DNA of 64,000 nt from Lentilactobacillus raoultii (GTDB lineage Bacteria; Bacillota; Bacilli; Lactobacillales; Lactobacillaceae), in NCBI RefSeq assembly GCF_900411375.1, contig NZ_LS422992.1, forward strand, positions 62,001-126,000, read 5' to 3'. Below the pieces are notes generated by a model. It saw only the letters and a program-made list of their open reading frames with translations, was not told the origin of the DNA and searched no databases. Positions 10,033-20,670 of the stretch are shown in pieces; the stretch's first letter is position 1; each line of letters opens with the position of its first letter. A program made the position numbers and the translations under genes.

Positions 10033-10872
10033 GTGGCTATTAAAACATATAAGCCAACCAGCAATGGTCGACGTAATATGACCAGCTTAGACTACAGTGC
10101 TATCACTAAGAGTAAGCCTGAAAAGTCATTGCTTGAGTCTAAAAGCAAAACAGCCGGCCGTAATAATTACGGTCATATGACTGTTCGTCACCGTGGCGGT
10201 GGTAATAAGAATCAATATCGAGTTATTGATTTTAAGCGAAGCAAAGATAACGTTCCGGCAACGGTTAAAGCAATCGAATATGATCCTAATCGAACTGCTA
10301 ACATTGCATTGTTGGTTTATGTCGATGGTGTTAAATCATACATTCTTGCACCAAAAGGATTAAAGGTTGGAGACAAGGTCGAATCAGGTACAGATGCTGA
10401 TATTAAAGTCGGCAATGCATTGCCTTTAGCTAACATTCCTGTTGGATCAATCATTCACAACATTGAATTAAAGCCTGGAAAAGGTGGCCAATTGGCGCGT
10501 TCTGCTGGTGCCTCAGCACAATTGCTGGGTCGTGATGGTAAATATGCGTTAGTTCGTTTATCTTCAGGTGAAGTTCGAATGGTTTTGGCAACTAATCGTG
10601 CCACGATTGGATCAGTTGGCAATGAAGAACACGAATTGATCAATGTTGGTAAGGCAGGTCGAACTCGTTATAAGGGCCAACGTCCACATGTTCGTGGTTC
10701 TGTAATGAACCCTAACGATCACCCTCATGGTGGTGGTGAAGGTAAAGCACCGGTTGGTCTTCCATCACCATTATCACCATGGGGTAAGAAGACAGTTGGT
10801 AAGAAGACTCGTTCTAAAAAAGCGCGTTCAAACAAATTTATTGTTCGTCGTCGTAAGGGATCGAAGATGTAA
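10033..10872 (+). CDS. rplB: 50S ribosomal protein L2
   Basis: L2 is needed for subunit joining and peptidyl transferase activity. The 279-residue product starts at a GTG preceded by TAGGAGGG. It ends with the highly conserved [18 protein letters not shown] block; the histidine in this block is the one known to be essential in the family. The basic C-terminal tail is intact. It follows rplW by 28 nt. Confidence 0.98.
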   Translation: MAIKTYKPTSNGRRNMTSLDYSAITKSKPEKSLLESKSKTAGRNNYGHMTVRHRGGGNKNQYRVIDFKRSKDNVPATVKAIEYDPNRTANIALLVYVDGVKSYILAPKGLKVGDKVESGTDADIKVGNALPLANIPVGSIIHNIELKPGKGGQLARSAGASAQLLGRDGKYALVRLSSGEVRMVLATNRATIGSVGNEEHELINVGKAGRTRYKGQRPHVRGSVMNPNDHPHGGGEGKAPVGLPSPLSPWGKKTVGKKTRSKKARSNKFIVRRRKGSKM

Positions 10873-10915
10873 AAAGCATATGCAATTAGTTTGCATATGA
10901 AGAGGAGGTTTCAAA

Positions 10916-11191
10916 ATGAGTCGTAGTTTAAAAAAAGGGCCATTCGCCGATAAGTATTTACTTAAAAAGGTTGATGCCCAAAAGGACCAAGAAAAAAAGT
11001 CTGTAATCAAGACATGGTCACGACGATCAACAATTTTTCCAAGTTTTATTGGTTATACTTTCGCAGTTTATGATGGGCGTAAACATGTGCCAGTATTTAT
11101 CCAAGAAGATATGGTTGGCCACAAACTTGGAGAATTTGTTCCAACTCGGACTTTCCATGGCCACGGTACTGACGATAAGAAGACTGTATAA
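10916..11191 (+). CDS. rpsS: 30S ribosomal protein S19
   Basis: S19 forms the head interface with S13 and contacts the A-site finger of the 50S subunit. The 91-residue product starts [10 protein letters not shown] and has the conserved [14 protein letters not shown] and [10 protein letters not shown] segments. An excellent AGAGGAGG ribosome site precedes the ATG. The 43-nt gap after rplB contains a short ATATGCAA/TTGCATAT inverted repeat (about 10878-10898). Confidence 0.98.
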   Translation: MSRSLKKGPFADKYLLKKVDAQKDQEKKSVIKTWSRRSTIFPSFIGYTFAVYDGRKHVPVFIQEDMVGHKLGEFVPTRTFHGHGTDDKKTV

Positions 11192-11207
11192 ACAAGGAGG
11201 ATAACAA

Positions 11208-11564
11208 ATGGCTGAACAAGTTACATCAGTAAAAGCAACTGCCAAAACTGTTCGCATTGCCGCTCGTAAGGTCCGTCTTGTAGTTGATCTTATCAGAGGT
11301 AAAAGCGTTGCTGAAGCAGCCGCCATCTTGGACTTTACACCACGCGGTGCTTCTCCAGTGGTTTCTAAGGTACTTAAATCTGCTGTTGCTAATGCAGAAA
11401 ACAATTTTGACTTAGATTCAGAAAACTTAATTGTTAGTGAAGCATACGTAAACGAAGGTGCAACTTTAAAACGTTTTCGTCCAAGAGCTAAGGGCTCGGC
11501 ATCACCAATTAATAAACGAACTAGTCACATCACAATCGTTGTGTCTGAAAAAGAGGAGGGATAA
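11208..11564 (+). CDS. rplV: 50S ribosomal protein L22
   Basis: L22 extends a beta hairpin into the nascent peptide tunnel. The 118-residue product shows the family core [14 protein letters not shown] and the hairpin region [19 protein letters not shown]; the loop shows no duplication or deletion of the kind linked to macrolide resistance. It ends 3 nt before rpsC, and the rpsC ribosome site lies in its last codons. Confidence 0.98.
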   Translation: MAEQVTSVKATAKTVRIAARKVRLVVDLIRGKSVAEAAAILDFTPRGASPVVSKVLKSAVANAENNFDLDSENLIVSEAYVNEGATLKRFRPRAKGSASPINKRTSHITIVVSEKEEG

Positions 11565-11567
11565 CGC

Positions 11568-12233
11568 GTGGGAAATAAAATAAATCCTAATGGTTTACGA
11601 GTTGGTATTATTCGTGACTGGGAAGCCAAGTGGTACGCTGGCAAAGATTATGCTGCATATTTGCGTGAAGATTTGCAAATTCGTAAGTACATTGAAAAGC
11701 GACTTGCTAATGCCTCTGTTTCAACTGTTGAAATTGAGCGTGCTGCAAATCGTGTTAACATTTCAATTCATACTGCTAAACCAGGTATGGTTATTGGTAA
11801 AGGTGGATCAGAAGTTGAAAGTCTTCGTAAGGAATTAAATAATCTTACGGGCAAACGAGTTCACATTAATATTATTGAAATCAAAAAGCCAGACCTTGAT
11901 GCAAAACTTGTTGGTGAAAATATTGCTCGACAGTTGGAAGGCCGTGTTGCTTTCCGTCGTGCAATGCGTCAAGCAATGCAGCGAACGATGCGTGCGGGCG
12001 CTCAAGGGATCAAGACTCAAGTTGCAGGCCGTTTAAACGGTGCAGATATGGCTCGTGTTGAATCATATTCTGATGGAACTGTTCCTTTGCATACTTTAAG
12101 AGCTGATATTGACTATTCATGGGTTGAAGCCTTTACAACTTACGGTTCGATTGGTGTAAAGACTTGGATCTATCGTGGTGAAGTTCTTCCTGAAAAGCCA
12201 AAGAGCAGTAAAGCTGATAAAGGAGGCAAATAA
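11568..12233 (+). CDS. rpsC: 30S ribosomal protein S3
   Basis: S3 lines the mRNA entry channel and contributes to ribosomal helicase activity. The 221-residue product starts at GTG ([13 protein letters not shown]), has the KH-domain loop [10 protein letters not shown] and the C-terminal [16 protein letters not shown] segment. AGAGGAGGG ribosome site overlaps the end of rplV; 2 nt separate it from rplP. Confidence 0.98.
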   Translation: MGNKINPNGLRVGIIRDWEAKWYAGKDYAAYLREDLQIRKYIEKRLANASVSTVEIERAANRVNISIHTAKPGMVIGKGGSEVESLRKELNNLTGKRVHINIIEIKKPDLDAKLVGENIARQLEGRVAFRRAMRQAMQRTMRAGAQGIKTQVAGRLNGADMARVESYSDGTVPLHTLRADIDYSWVEAFTTYGSIGVKTWIYRGEVLPEKPKSSKADKGGK

Positions 12234-12235
12234 GC

Positions 12236-12670
12236 ATGTTAGTACCTAAACGTGTAAAGCACCGTCGTGAGCACCGTGGAAAACTCCGCGGAAACGCTAA
12301 GGGCGGAACAACGGTTACTTTTGGTGAATACGGTTTGCAAGCACTTGATTCACATTGGATCACAAACCGTCAAATCGAAGCTTGCCGTGTGGCGATGACT
12401 CGTTATATGAAGCGTGGTGGAAGAGTTTGGATTAAGATCTTCCCTCACAAATCATATACTGAAAAAGGTGTCGGCGTTCGAATGGGTAATGGTAAAGGGA
12501 CACCAGCTGGCTGGGTATCACCAGTTAAGCGTGGTAAGATCTTGTTTGAAATCGGTGGTGTTTCTGAAGCAGTTGCTACTGAAGCATTGCGTCTCGCATC
12601 CAATAAACTTCCCGTTCGTACAAAGGTTGTAAAACGTGAGGAAGTAGGTGGCGAATCAAATGAAAGCTAA
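12236..12670 (+). CDS. rplP: 50S ribosomal protein L16
   Basis: L16 organises the A-site tRNA binding surface of the large subunit. The 144-residue product starts [15 protein letters not shown] and has the conserved [17 protein letters not shown] and RMGNGKG segments, where evernimicin/avilamycin resistance changes are known; no obvious change is seen. Its last 11 bases overlap rpmC. Confidence 0.98.
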   Translation: MLVPKRVKHRREHRGKLRGNAKGGTTVTFGEYGLQALDSHWITNRQIEACRVAMTRYMKRGGRVWIKIFPHKSYTEKGVGVRMGNGKGTPAGWVSPVKRGKILFEIGGVSEAVATEALRLASNKLPVRTKVVKREEVGGESNES

Positions 12671-12854
12671 AGAAATTAATGAATTAACCACTGCTCAAAT
12701 GCTTGAAAAAGAAAAAGATTACAAAGATGAGTTGTTCAATCTTCGTTTCCAGTTAGCCACTGGGCAATTGGAGAACACGGCGCGATTGAAGCAAGTTCGA
12801 AAAAATATCGCTCGGATTAAGACAGCTCTGCGTCAGCAAGAGTTAAACAAGTAA
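12660..12854 (+). CDS. rpmC: 50S ribosomal protein L29
   Basis: L29 is a small helical hairpin protein near the tunnel exit that neighbours L23. The 64-residue product starts [14 protein letters not shown] four codons upstream (12648) is in frame, but AGGTGG at that very place is correctly spaced as the ribosome site of ATG 12660, and family members begin at this Met. The gene overlaps the 3' end of rplP by 11 nt. Confidence 0.96.
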   Translation: MKAKEINELTTAQMLEKEKDYKDELFNLRFQLATGQLENTARLKQVRKNIARIKTALRQQELNK

Positions 12855-12879
12855 AATACGATAAGGGAGGTTATCATTA

Positions 12880-13146
12880 ATGGCTGAAGAACGTAACCAG
12901 CGTAAAGTTTATCAGGGACGTGTTGTTTCTGACAAGAATAACAAAACAATTACTGTAATGGTGTCGACTTACAAGAAACATCCTACTTATGGTAAGCGAG
13001 TTCGTTATTCAAAGAAATTCACTGCTCAAGATGAAAACAACGAAGCCAAGGTCGGCGATATCGTACGGATTATGGAAACTCGTCCTCTTTCAAAGACGAA
13101 ACGTTTCCGTTTGATTGATATTGTTGAAAAAGCGGTTATTATTTAA
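12880..13146 (+). CDS. rpsQ: 30S ribosomal protein S17
   Basis: S17 is an OB-fold primary rRNA-binding protein of the 30S body. The 88-residue product has the family signature [14 protein letters not shown] and the [20 protein letters not shown] segment. A GGGAGGT ribosome site precedes the ATG. The 57-nt space before rplN is AT-rich with no clear promoter. Confidence 0.98.
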   Translation: MAEERNQRKVYQGRVVSDKNNKTITVMVSTYKKHPTYGKRVRYSKKFTAQDENNEAKVGDIVRIMETRPLSKTKRFRLIDIVEKAVII

Positions 13147-13203
13147 CTGATTTAAATACCATTATTATCGTATTTTATTTGACGATGAAGGGAGGATATA
13201 CCT

Positions 13204-13572
13204 GTGATTCAACAAGAAAGTCGATTAAAAGTTGCCGACAACTCAGGTGCACGAGAATTGTTAACTATTAAGGTTTTGGGTGGTTCAACTAGAAGGTACG
13301 CTGGAATTGGTGATACCATTGTTGCTACGGTTAAACAAGCAACACCAGGTGGCGTTGTCAAAAAGGGTGACGTGGTTAAAGCGGTAATCGTTCGTACTAA
13401 AGCTGTCACTCGTCGGACTGATGGTTCATACATTCGATTTGACGAAAATGCTGCGGTTCTGGTTCGTGATGACAAGAGCCCTCAAGGCACTCGTATCTTT
13501 GGCCCGGTTGCTCGTGAATTACGTGATAACAACTTCATGAAGATTGTTTCATTAGCCCCAGAAGTGCTGTAA
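13204..13572 (+). CDS. rplN: 50S ribosomal protein L14
   Basis: L14 forms intersubunit bridges and is the docking site of the silencing factor RsfS. The 122-residue product starts at GTG ([19 protein letters not shown]) and has the conserved [11 protein letters not shown] and EVL C-terminus. GGGAGGA ribosome site. It opens the spc part of the superoperon. Confidence 0.98.
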   Translation: MIQQESRLKVADNSGARELLTIKVLGGSTRRYAGIGDTIVATVKQATPGGVVKKGDVVKAVIVRTKAVTRRTDGSYIRFDENAAVLVRDDKSPQGTRIFGPVARELRDNNFMKIVSLAPEVL

Positions 13573-13600
13573 ACCAACCAGGATATAAGGAGGTGCCAAC

Positions 13601-13909
13601 ATGTTCATTAAAACTGGTGACAAGGTCCGTGTTATTAGTGGTAAGGACAAAGGAAAAGAAGGAACGGTCAAAAAGACTATTGCTTCTAAAGATCGTGTAA
13701 TTGTTGAGGGTGTCAATAAAGTTAAGAAGCACACCAAGGCTTCGTCAGCAAATCCTAATGGTGGAATTGTTGATGCAGAAGCACCAATTCACGTTTCTAA
13801 TGTGATGCTGATTGATCCATCGACAAACGAACCAACTCGTGTTGGAATTAAGTTTGAAAATGGCAAAAAAGTTCGTTATTCTAAAAAATCGCAAAAAGCG
13901 ATTGACTAA
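13601..13909 (+). CDS. rplX: 50S ribosomal protein L24
   Basis: L24 is an assembly-initiator protein with a KOW motif ([16 protein letters not shown], residues 6-21), as seen here. The 102-residue product also has the [10 protein letters not shown] strand typical of the family. AAGGAGGTG ribosome site; 28 nt after rplN. Confidence 0.98.
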   Translation: MFIKTGDKVRVISGKDKGKEGTVKKTIASKDRVIVEGVNKVKKHTKASSANPNGGIVDAEAPIHVSNVMLIDPSTNEPTRVGIKFENGKKVRYSKKSQKAID

Positions 13910-13939
13910 TTTAAACCGGGAAAGGAGGATAACTTTTAA

Positions 13940-14482
13940 ATGATAAGTCGTTTACATGAACAATTTAATAAAGAAATTGTGCCACACATGATGGACAAGT
14001 TTAGCTACAAGTCAGTCATGCAAGCCCCGAAGATTGACAAAATCGTTCTTAACATGGGTGTTGGTGATGCTGTTACCAATGCCAAAAATTTGGATGAAGC
14101 AGTTTCAGAACTTGCTTTAATCTCTGGTCAAAAGCCATTGGTCACTAAGGCTAAGAAGTCAATTGCCGGTTTTAGACTACGAGAAGGTATGTCAATTGGT
14201 GCCAAAGTGACTCTTCGTGGTGACAGAATGTATGATTTCTTGGATAAACTAATCAATGTTTCATTACCACGTGTTCGTGATTTCCACGGTGTTAGCCCGA
14301 AAGCCTTTGATGGTCGAGGTAACTATACTTTAGGTGTTCGTGAACAATTGATTTTCCCGGAAATTGACTACGATAATGTTAACCGTGTTCGAGGTCTTGA
14401 CATCGTGATCGTCACAACTGCTAATACTGATGAAGAGTCACATGAATTACTGGCTCAGTTCGGTATGCCATTTGCTAGATAA
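13940..14482 (+). CDS. rplE: 50S ribosomal protein L5
   Basis: L5 binds 5S rRNA and forms a bridge to the 30S head. The 180-residue product has the signatures [26 protein letters not shown] and [18 protein letters not shown], and ends with the GMPF motif. AAAGGAGG ribosome site; 30 nt after rplX. Confidence 0.98.
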   Translation: MISRLHEQFNKEIVPHMMDKFSYKSVMQAPKIDKIVLNMGVGDAVTNAKNLDEAVSELALISGQKPLVTKAKKSIAGFRLREGMSIGAKVTLRGDRMYDFLDKLINVSLPRVRDFHGVSPKAFDGRGNYTLGVREQLIFPEIDYDNVNRVRGLDIVIVTTANTDEESHELLAQFGMPFAR

Positions 14483-14498
14483 TTGAGGAGGTTTCACA

Positions 14499-14684
14499 TT
14501 GGCTAAAAAATCATTAATTGTAAAAAGTGAACGCCCTGCAAAGTTCTCAACTCAGAACTATACGCGCTGCGAACGTTGTGGGCGACCTCGTTCAGTTTAC
14601 AAGAAATTCCACTTATGCCGTCTTTGCATCCGTGAACTTGCCCACAAGGGTCAAATTCCTGGTATGAAGAAAGCTAGCTGGTAA
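14499..14684 (+). CDS. rpsN: 30S ribosomal protein S14, zinc-binding type
   Basis: S14 is a late-assembling head protein. This is the short zinc-containing (type Z) form of 61 residues: the four cysteines occur as CERCGRP and CRLC. The start is a TTG, supported by TGAGGAGG nine bases upstream. Many Firmicutes also carry a zinc-independent paralogue elsewhere for zinc starvation; none is in this window. Confidence 0.97.
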   Translation: MAKKSLIVKSERPAKFSTQNYTRCERCGRPRSVYKKFHLCRLCIRELAHKGQIPGMKKASW

Positions 14685-14712
14685 TAACTACTAAGAAGGA
14701 GGTTGTTCGCTG

Positions 14713-15111
14713 ATGTCTATGACTGATCCCATTGCAGACTTTTTAACTCGCATTCGTAATGCCAACATGGTTTATCACGAAACGGTTGAAGTTCCTGCAT
14801 CAAAAATCAAACGTGACATTGCTGAAATTCTTAAACGTGAAGGCTTTGTCCGCGATGTTGAATACATTGAAGATGACAAGCAAGGCGTTATCCGCGTTTT
14901 CCTGAAATACGGTAAGGATAAGCAACGTGTCATCACTGGCTTGAAACGTATCTCAAAGCCAGGGTTGCGTTCATATGTTAAAGCAGATGCTGTTCCAAAG
15001 GTTTTAAATGGCCTTGGAATTGCGATTATTTCTACATCAAACGGTGTCATTACTGACAAACAAGCTCGCGCCCAAAAAATTGGCGGCGAAGTATTAGCTT
15101 ACGTTTGGTAA
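14713..15111 (+). CDS. rpsH: 30S ribosomal protein S8
   Basis: S8 is a primary binder of the central 16S domain and, in E. coli, the translational repressor of the spc operon. The 132-residue product starts [18 protein letters not shown] and ends with the conserved [13 protein letters not shown] and GGEVLAYVW segments. AAGGAGG ribosome site. Confidence 0.98.
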   Translation: MSMTDPIADFLTRIRNANMVYHETVEVPASKIKRDIAEILKREGFVRDVEYIEDDKQGVIRVFLKYGKDKQRVITGLKRISKPGLRSYVKADAVPKVLNGLGIAIISTSNGVITDKQARAQKIGGEVLAYVW

Positions 15112-15138
15112 TATTTCAAAAAATTGGAGGTGTGATCC

Positions 15139-15678
15139 GTGAGTCGAATTGGTTATAAAACAGTTGTCCTGCCAAAAGGTGTTGAAGTGACAACCGATGG
15201 TAACAAAGTGACTGTTAAGGGTTCTAAAGGATCTTTAACTCGTGAATTTGTTTCTGAAATTAAAATGAATATTAAAGACAATGAAGTTAATTTTGAACCA
15301 GCTGTTGACTACAACAATAAAGTTCGCGCTCTGCATGGAACAATGCGAGCAAACTTCAACAACATGGTTGAGGGCGTTACGGATGGTTTCAAAAAAACTT
15401 TGAAGTTAGTCGGTGTTGGATATCGTGCTGCACTTAAGGGTAAGACTTTGACCCTTACAGTTGGTTATTCAAACCCGGTTAACATAACTGTACCGGAAGA
15501 TCTCACCGTTGAAGTACCTGATAACACAACAATTCACATCAGTGGAATCAGTAAGCAACGAGTTGGAGATTTTGCTGCGTCTGTTCGTGATGTTCGTTCA
15601 CCTGAACCATACAAAGGTAAAGGAATTCGTTACGAAAACGAACATATTATTCGTAAGGAAGGTAAGACTGGTAAGTAA
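15139..15678 (+). CDS. rplF: 50S ribosomal protein L6
   Basis: L6 lies at the factor-binding site of the 50S subunit. The 179-residue product starts at GTG (MSRIGYKTV), has two repeated domains, and carries the C-terminal signature [21 protein letters not shown] ribosome site; 27 nt after rpsH. Confidence 0.98.
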   Translation: MSRIGYKTVVLPKGVEVTTDGNKVTVKGSKGSLTREFVSEIKMNIKDNEVNFEPAVDYNNKVRALHGTMRANFNNMVEGVTDGFKKTLKLVGVGYRAALKGKTLTLTVGYSNPVNITVPEDLTVEVPDNTTIHISGISKQRVGDFAASVRDVRSPEPYKGKGIRYENEHIIRKEGKTGK

Positions 15679-15712
15679 ACTACCAGCTTAATAAATTATT
15701 GAGGTGACTATT

Positions 15713-16069
15713 GTGATTTCTAAACCAGATAAAAATAAGAGTCGGAAACGTCGTCATAACCGTGTCCGGAATAAAATTTCTGGTACTGCCGAGTGCCCAC
15801 GCTTGAACGTTTTTCGTTCTAATAAAAACATCTACGCGCAAATTATTGATGACGTAGAGGGTGTAACGCTTGTTAGTGCCTCAACACTTGATTCTGCAAT
15901 CAGTGATGGTAACAAGACTGAACAAGCAGCTGGTGTTGGTAAATTAGTAGCTGAACGTGCAAGCGAAAAGAACATCAAAAAAGTTGTTTTTGATCGTGGC
16001 GGTTATCTCTACCATGGTCGGGTTCAGGCTCTCGCTGATGCTGCTCGTGAAAATGGACTAGAATTTTAA
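15713..16069 (+). CDS. rplR: 50S ribosomal protein L18
   Basis: L18 binds 5S rRNA together with L5 and L25-type proteins. The product is 118 residues, starting [18 protein letters not shown] three codons earlier (15704) is in frame, but it is part of the GAGGTG ribosome site of the GTG at 15713, which I take as the start. Conserved [14 protein letters not shown] and [21 protein letters not shown] segments are present. Confidence 0.96.
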   Translation: MISKPDKNKSRKRRHNRVRNKISGTAECPRLNVFRSNKNIYAQIIDDVEGVTLVSASTLDSAISDGNKTEQAAGVGKLVAERASEKNIKKVVFDRGGYLYHGRVQALADAARENGLEF

Positions 16070-16090
16070 TAAAAGGAGGAATAACCGCAC

Positions 16091-16594
16091 ATGAAGAAGT
16101 TTATTGATCCTGATAAGTTAGAGCTTGAAGACAATGTTGTTGCTATCAACCGGATCACTAAAGTTGTTAAAGGTGGACGTCGTCTTCGTTTTGCTGCTTT
16201 AGTCGTGGTTGGCGACAAGCATGGTCATGTTGGCTTCGGAACTGGTAAAGCACAAGAAGTTCCTGAAGCAATTCGTAAAGCTGTTGAAGCAGCTCGTAAA
16301 AACTTAATTGAGGTTCCGATTGTTGGTACAACGATTCCTCATGAAGTTGTTGGAACTTACGGTGGTGGACGAATCATGTTAAAGCCTGCTGAAGAAGGTT
16401 CTGGAGTAGCAGCGGGTGGTGCTGTTCGTTCTGTCATGGAACTTGCCGGCATTGACGATGTTACTAGTAAGCGATTGGGTTCCAATACTCCTGTCAACGT
16501 TATCCGAGCAACATTTGAAGGCTTGGTTTCATTGAAGAGTGCTGAAGAAGTTTCAGCTTTACGTGGTGTATCGACCCAACATTTGGCTGAATAA
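16091..16594 (+). CDS. rpsE: 30S ribosomal protein S5
   Basis: S5 acts with S4 and S12 in decoding accuracy. The 167-residue product has the N-terminal double-stranded RNA-binding fold with [18 protein letters not shown] and the [14 protein letters not shown] signature, then the [13 protein letters not shown] segment. The loop linked to spectinomycin resistance (VVKGGRR) looks unchanged. AAAGGAGG ribosome site. Confidence 0.98.
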   Translation: MKKFIDPDKLELEDNVVAINRITKVVKGGRRLRFAALVVVGDKHGHVGFGTGKAQEVPEAIRKAVEAARKNLIEVPIVGTTIPHEVVGTYGGGRIMLKPAEEGSGVAAGGAVRSVMELAGIDDVTSKRLGSNTPVNVIRATFEGLVSLKSAEEVSALRGVSTQHLAE

Positions 16595-16608
16595 GGAGGG
16601 TGTTTTAA

Positions 16609-16794
16609 TTGGCTCAATTAAAAATTACTTTAAAACGTAGCGTAGCGCATCGCCTCCCAAATCAACGTAAAATTGTGAAGGCACTCGGCTTGGGTCGGGT
16701 TAACAGTACAGTTGTTAAGCCGGATAATGAATCAATTCGTGGCGCTTTGTTTAAAATCGCTCACTTAATTGAAGTTGAACAACTCAAAGATTAA
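16609..16794 (+). CDS. rpmD: 50S ribosomal protein L30
   Basis: L30 is a small 23S-binding protein. The 61-residue product starts at TTG, supported by AAGGAGGG ten bases upstream, and reads [11 protein letters not shown] with the conserved [15 protein letters not shown] segment. It lies between rpsE and rplO in the usual order. Confidence 0.97.
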   Translation: MAQLKITLKRSVAHRLPNQRKIVKALGLGRVNSTVVKPDNESIRGALFKIAHLIEVEQLKD

Positions 16795-16820
16795 TTATTT
16801 GTAAGGAGGTGCCAAATTTT

Positions 16821-17255
16821 ATGAAATTAAATGAATTGAAAGCTGCAGAAGGTTCTCGTTCATTGCGTACCCGTAAAGGTCGTGGCCGTTCTGCTGGTAA
16901 AGGTGAGACTGCTGGCCGTGGTCAAAAAGGCCAAAAAGCTCGTGGCAAGACACGAATTGGTTTCGAAGGTGGTCAAATGCCATTGTATCGTCGAACACCA
17001 AAGCGTGGTTTCAACAATATCAACCGTAAAGAATACGCAGTTGTTAACGTTGAAAAACTTGATGTTTTCGATGAAGGAACTGAAGTAACACCTGAGCTGC
17101 TTCAAGATCGTGGAATCGTTAAGAATGCTAAATCTGGGATTAAGGTTCTTGGAGACGGTAAATTGAATAAGAAATTAACCGTAAAGGCTAATAAGTTTTC
17201 AAAAACTGCACAATCTGTAATTGAAAATGCTGGCGGTAAAATCGAGGTGGTTTAA
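16821..17255 (+). CDS. rplO: 50S ribosomal protein L15
   Basis: L15 is a late-assembly protein with an extended N-terminal tail. The product is 144 residues, starting [16 protein letters not shown]. An in-frame GTG at 16809 is part of the AAGGAGGTG ribosome site and is rejected as start. The glycine- and arginine-rich tail ([19 protein letters not shown]) and the [12 protein letters not shown] motif are typical. The stop overlaps the secY start by one base. Confidence 0.97.
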   Translation: MKLNELKAAEGSRSLRTRKGRGRSAGKGETAGRGQKGQKARGKTRIGFEGGQMPLYRRTPKRGFNNINRKEYAVVNVEKLDVFDEGTEVTPELLQDRGIVKNAKSGIKVLGDGKLNKKLTVKANKFSKTAQSVIENAGGKIEVV

Positions 17256-18583
17256 TGCTCTCGACTCTAACTGGTGCGTTTAAGGTTAAGGAAATTCGAA
17301 ACAAAATTTTATTTACCCTTTTTGTTTTGATTATCTTCCGGTTAGGATCCTTTATAACTGTTCCTGGTGTTAATGCAAAAGCTTTAACGTCTGTTGCATC
17401 ATCGGGATTGGTTAGTATCCTGAATACCTTTAGTGGTGGTGGACTAACTAACTATTCGATTTTTGCGATGGGAGTTTCTCCATACATCACTGCTCAAATT
17501 ATTATCCAATTGCTTCAAATGGATATCGTCCCAAAGTATGTTGAGTGGGGGAAACAAGGAGAAGTTGGTCGTCGAAAATTGAACCAACATACACGATATT
17601 TGACCGTGGTACTTGCATTCTTCCAGTCAATTGGGATTACTGCAGGATTTAACCAACTTAGTAGTTTGAATCTAGTAACTAATCCAAGTGTTAAAACGTT
17701 TATTGTTATCGGTGTTATTTTAACCGGTGGGTCGATGTTGACAACTTGGATGGGTGACATGATTACTGAAAAAGGAATTGGTAATGGAATTTCAATGATT
17801 ATTTTTGCAGGAATTATTGCGAGAATTCCAACGGGACTACATTCACTGTGGCAGCAATACTTTGTTGGCGTGAGTGGTTCTGATTTATGGCAACCCATTC
17901 TCTTTTCCCTGGCACTTTTAATCATTGTGTTAGTCATTGTGACTTTTGTGACTTGGGTTCAACAGGCTGAACGTCGGATTCCAATTCAATATACGCGAAG
18001 AGTTGCCGGTTCTCCAGATAGTAGTTATTTGCCTCTTAAGGTTAATGTTGCGGGTGTTATCCCCGTTATTTTTGCGAGTTCATTCATTGCAACTCCGCAG
18101 ACAATCCTAATGGCTTTTACCAACAATTATTCCACAACAACTTGGTATCAAGTTTTAAATAATGTATTTAATATGCAAACCACAACAGGTGCTGCTTTTT
18201 ACACAATTTTGATTATCATGTTTACTTTCTTTTACGCATTTGTTCAAGTTAATCCTGAAAAGTTATCAGAAAATTTGCAGAAGCAAGGTAGTTATATTCC
18301 TGGTGTATGGCCAGGCCATGAGACTCAAAGTTATGTATCAAATCTTTTAATGAGATTGAGTACTGTTGGGTCACTCTTCTTAGGGGTGGTTGCATTAATT
18401 CCGCTGATTGCCCAGAATGTATGGAACTTGGATGAGTCAATCGGACTTGGTGGTACCAGTCTTCTTATCGTTGTAGGTGTTGCGATCGAAACCATTCGTC
18501 AAATTCGTGGATTAATGATGAAGCGTGAATACGTCGGCTTCATTAAAGGTTCTCGGCCAACGACTGGTGAATATAGTGATTAA
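17255..18583 (+). CDS. secY: Protein translocase subunit SecY
   Basis: SecY is the channel of the Sec translocon in the cytoplasmic membrane. The 442-residue protein has about ten hydrophobic segments. It carries the plug/TM2 region GGGLTNYSIFAMGVSPYI and the cytoplasmic loop RRIPIQYTRR that contacts SecA and the ribosome. It overlaps rplO by one base, so the two are likely translationally coupled. adk follows 27 nt downstream. Confidence 0.98.
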   Translation: MLSTLTGAFKVKEIRNKILFTLFVLIIFRLGSFITVPGVNAKALTSVASSGLVSILNTFSGGGLTNYSIFAMGVSPYITAQIIIQLLQMDIVPKYVEWGKQGEVGRRKLNQHTRYLTVVLAFFQSIGITAGFNQLSSLNLVTNPSVKTFIVIGVILTGGSMLTTWMGDMITEKGIGNGISMIIFAGIIARIPTGLHSLWQQYFVGVSGSDLWQPILFSLALLIIVLVIVTFVTWVQQAERRIPIQYTRRVAGSPDSSYLPLKVNVAGVIPVIFASSFIATPQTILMAFTNNYSTTTWYQVLNNVFNMQTTTGAAFYTILIIMFTFFYAFVQVNPEKLSENLQKQGSYIPGVWPGHETQSYVSNLLMRLSTVGSLFLGVVALIPLIAQNVWNLDESIGLGGTSLLIVVGVAIETIRQIRGLMMKREYVGFIKGSRPTTGEYSD

Positions 18584-18610
18584 AACATCTCACGAGGAGG
18601 AAAAGAAAAA

Positions 18611-19267
18611 ATGGCATTAAATCTGATTTTAATGGGATTACCCGGAGCTGGTAAGGGTACTCAAGCACAATTTATTGTCGATAAGTACCAAATTCCACAC
18701 ATTTCGACAGGTGATATGTTCCGTGAAGCAATTTCAAATGGAACACCACTTGGACTAAAAGCTAAATCGTTTACCGATAAAGGCAATTTAGTTCCAGATG
18801 AGGTTACGAACGGAATTGTGAAAGAACGATTGTCTCATCAAGATACTCAGCCCGGCTTTTTGCTTGATGGTTATCCTAGGACTTTGGAACAAGCTGATGC
18901 ATTGGCGGATATGACAGATGAATTAAATAAACCATTATCTGCAGTGATTAACATCGATGTCGACCCTAAAATCTTAACTGATCGTTTAACAGCCCGGTTT
19001 ATTTGCAAAAATTGTGGCGCAACTTATAATAAGTTGTATCACATGCCAAAAGTTGCCGGAACTTGTGATATTTGTGGATCACATGAGTTTTACCAGCGTG
19101 ATGATGATAAACCGGAAGCTGTTAAAACACGCTTGAAAGTTAATGTTAAAATGAATACGCCGTTGATTTCTTATTATAAGGATCGCGACCTGTTATTTAA
19201 TGTTAATGGTGATCAAGATATCGATAAGGTTTGGCAAGATGTCGATGGCATCTTAAGCAAGCTATGA
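18611..19267 (+). CDS. adk: Adenylate kinase
   Basis: This enzyme interconverts ATP + AMP and 2 ADP. The 218-residue protein has the P-loop [10 protein letters not shown] (residues 8-17), the AMP-binding HISTGDMFR, and the LID arginine segment DRLTARFIC. The LID domain is the long, zinc-binding type: two CxxC pairs (CKNC and CDIC) at about residues 130-156. GAGGAGG ribosome site; usual position after secY. Confidence 0.98.
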   Translation: MALNLILMGLPGAGKGTQAQFIVDKYQIPHISTGDMFREAISNGTPLGLKAKSFTDKGNLVPDEVTNGIVKERLSHQDTQPGFLLDGYPRTLEQADALADMTDELNKPLSAVINIDVDPKILTDRLTARFICKNCGATYNKLYHMPKVAGTCDICGSHEFYQRDDDKPEAVKTRLKVNVKMNTPLISYYKDRDLLFNVNGDQDIDKVWQDVDGILSKL

Positions 19268-19285
19268 CCCGCCATAAATTAGGTG

Positions 19286-19314
19286 TTGAGACTATTGGAT
19301 TGATGAAATATAAT
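19286..19314 (+). promoter_or_regulatory. Internal promoter upstream of infA
   Basis: TTGAGA (19286-19291) and a perfect TATAAT (19309-19314) are separated by exactly 17 bp, in the 127-nt gap between adk and infA. It can drive infA-rpmJ-rpsM-rpsK-rpoA-rplQ independently of the upstream superoperon. Confidence 0.85.
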
Positions 19315-19394
19315 GAATGTGTTAGACTGTCAAAGGTTTGTCGAATTCGTTTATATTTTAAATTCAATTTAACTTAATTTGGAGGTGTTAAATA

Positions 19395-19613
19395 GTGGCA
19401 AAGGATAATGTTATTGAAGTTGAAGGAAAAGTCGTCGAAACATTGCCGAACGCAATGTTTCGAGTTGAACTTGAAAATGGACATGAAATTTTAGCCCATG
19501 TTTCTGGTAAGATTCGGATGCATTACATTCGAATTCTTCCGGGAGACAAAGTTACTGTTGAAATGTCACCCTATGACTTAACAAAGGGAAGAATTACTTA
19601 TCGATTTAAGTAA
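19395..19613 (+). CDS. infA: Translation initiation factor IF-1
   Basis: IF-1 is an OB-fold protein that binds the A site of the 30S subunit during initiation. The 72-residue product starts at GTG ([22 protein letters not shown]) and has the family signature [29 protein letters not shown] ribosome site. It is the first gene after the internal promoter. Confidence 0.98.
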   Translation: MAKDNVIEVEGKVVETLPNAMFRVELENGHEILAHVSGKIRMHYIRILPGDKVTVEMSPYDLTKGRITYRFK

Positions 19614-19649
19614 TTGTTTGTCTCCATCATTTTTTGAGGAGGTTTAAAA

Positions 19650-19769
19650 ATGAAAGTAAGACCATCAGTAAAACCAATGTGCGAACATTGCAAAGTTATT
19701 AAGCGAAAAGGCCGTGTAATGGTGATTTGCTCAGCGAACCCAAAGCACAAGCAACGCCAAGGAAAGTAG
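19650..19769 (+). CDS. rpmJ: 50S ribosomal protein L36
   Basis: L36 is the smallest 50S protein, here 39 residues starting [15 protein letters not shown]. It is the zinc-binding form with Cys11, Cys14 and Cys27 plus a His in NPKHKQRQG as ligands. A TGAGGAGG ribosome site precedes the ATG. It lies between infA and rpsM as usual. Confidence 0.97.
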   Translation: MKVRPSVKPMCEHCKVIKRKGRVMVICSANPKHKQRQGK

Positions 19770-19794
19770 AATTAAAACAGGAGGTGTATACTAA

Positions 19795-20160
19795 ATGGCT
19801 CGTATTGCCGGAATCGATTTACCCCGTGACAAACGAATTGTCATCGGATTAACTTACATTTTTGGTATCGGTACAAGTACTTCAGAAAAAATTCTTGCAA
19901 AAGCAGGTGTTTCTGAAGATGTTCGTGTGCGTGATTTGACTCCTGACCAAGAGGATAAAATTCGTGAGATCGTGAGCGACCTTAAAATTGAAGGTGACTT
20001 GCGACGTGAGATCAGCATGAACATTAAACGACTTCAAGAAATTGGTTCATATCGTGGAATGCGTCATCGTCGTGGCTTGCCCGTTCGTGGTCAAAATACG
20101 AAGAACAATGCCCGCACTCGTAAGGGAAAGGCAACTTCTGGAGTAGGCAGAAGAAAATAA
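19795..20160 (+). CDS. rpsM: 30S ribosomal protein S13
   Basis: S13 makes head-to-50S bridges and contacts P-site tRNA with its basic tail. The 121-residue product has [15 protein letters not shown], the [21 protein letters not shown] signature (quoted ends [10 protein letters not shown] and RRGLPVRG) and the tail [24 protein letters not shown] ribosome site; 25 nt after rpmJ. Confidence 0.98.
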   Translation: MARIAGIDLPRDKRIVIGLTYIFGIGTSTSEKILAKAGVSEDVRVRDLTPDQEDKIREIVSDLKIEGDLRREISMNIKRLQEIGSYRGMRHRRGLPVRGQNTKNNARTRKGKATSGVGRRK

Positions 20161-20185
20161 TTTATAAAGGAGGTCATCTGTTTTT

Positions 20186-20575
20186 ATGGTAAACAAGAAG
20201 TCAAGTCGTAAACGTCGGGCTAAGAAAAATATTGCTTCAGGTGTTGCTCATATTCACTCAACATTTAACAATACTTTAGTGATGATTACTGATACTCAAG
20301 GTAATGCAATTGCTTGGTCATCAGCTGGTGCTTTAGGTTTCCGCGGAAGTCGTAAATCAACACCGTTTGCTGCCCAAATGGCTGCTGAAGCTGCTGCAAA
20401 ATCATCAATGGAACACGGCATGAAGTCTGTTGAAGTTGCTGTTAAAGGCCCTGGTTCGGGTCGTGAGGCTGCAATTCGAGCACTTCAGGCTACTGGGCTG
20501 GAAGTTACTGCTATTCGTGATGTAACGCCTGTACCTCACAATGGCTCTCGTCCTCCAAAGCGTCGTCGAGTTTAG
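20186..20575 (+). CDS. rpsK: 30S ribosomal protein S11
   Basis: S11 forms part of the platform and lines the mRNA exit path. The 129-residue product has [38 protein letters not shown] and the C-terminal signature [29 protein letters not shown] ribosome site; 25 nt after rpsM. The 95-nt gap to rpoA is AT-rich with no promoter that I can support. Confidence 0.98.
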   Translation: MVNKKSSRKRRAKKNIASGVAHIHSTFNNTLVMITDTQGNAIAWSSAGALGFRGSRKSTPFAAQMAAEAAAKSSMEHGMKSVEVAVKGPGSGREAAIRALQATGLEVTAIRDVTPVPHNGSRPPKRRRV

Positions 20576-20670
20576 TTTTTATTGATTCAATATAGTGATG
20601 TTTATTTTGCCTATACGTATTGATATATTGCACATGGACTCACGCGTTTTGAAAGGGGTTAATGATAAGA

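Noticed and set aside
17515-17937. 140-codon minus-strand reading frame inside secY
   Set aside because: It is antisense to conserved membrane segments of SecY; its apparent hydrophobicity pattern is a by-product of that.
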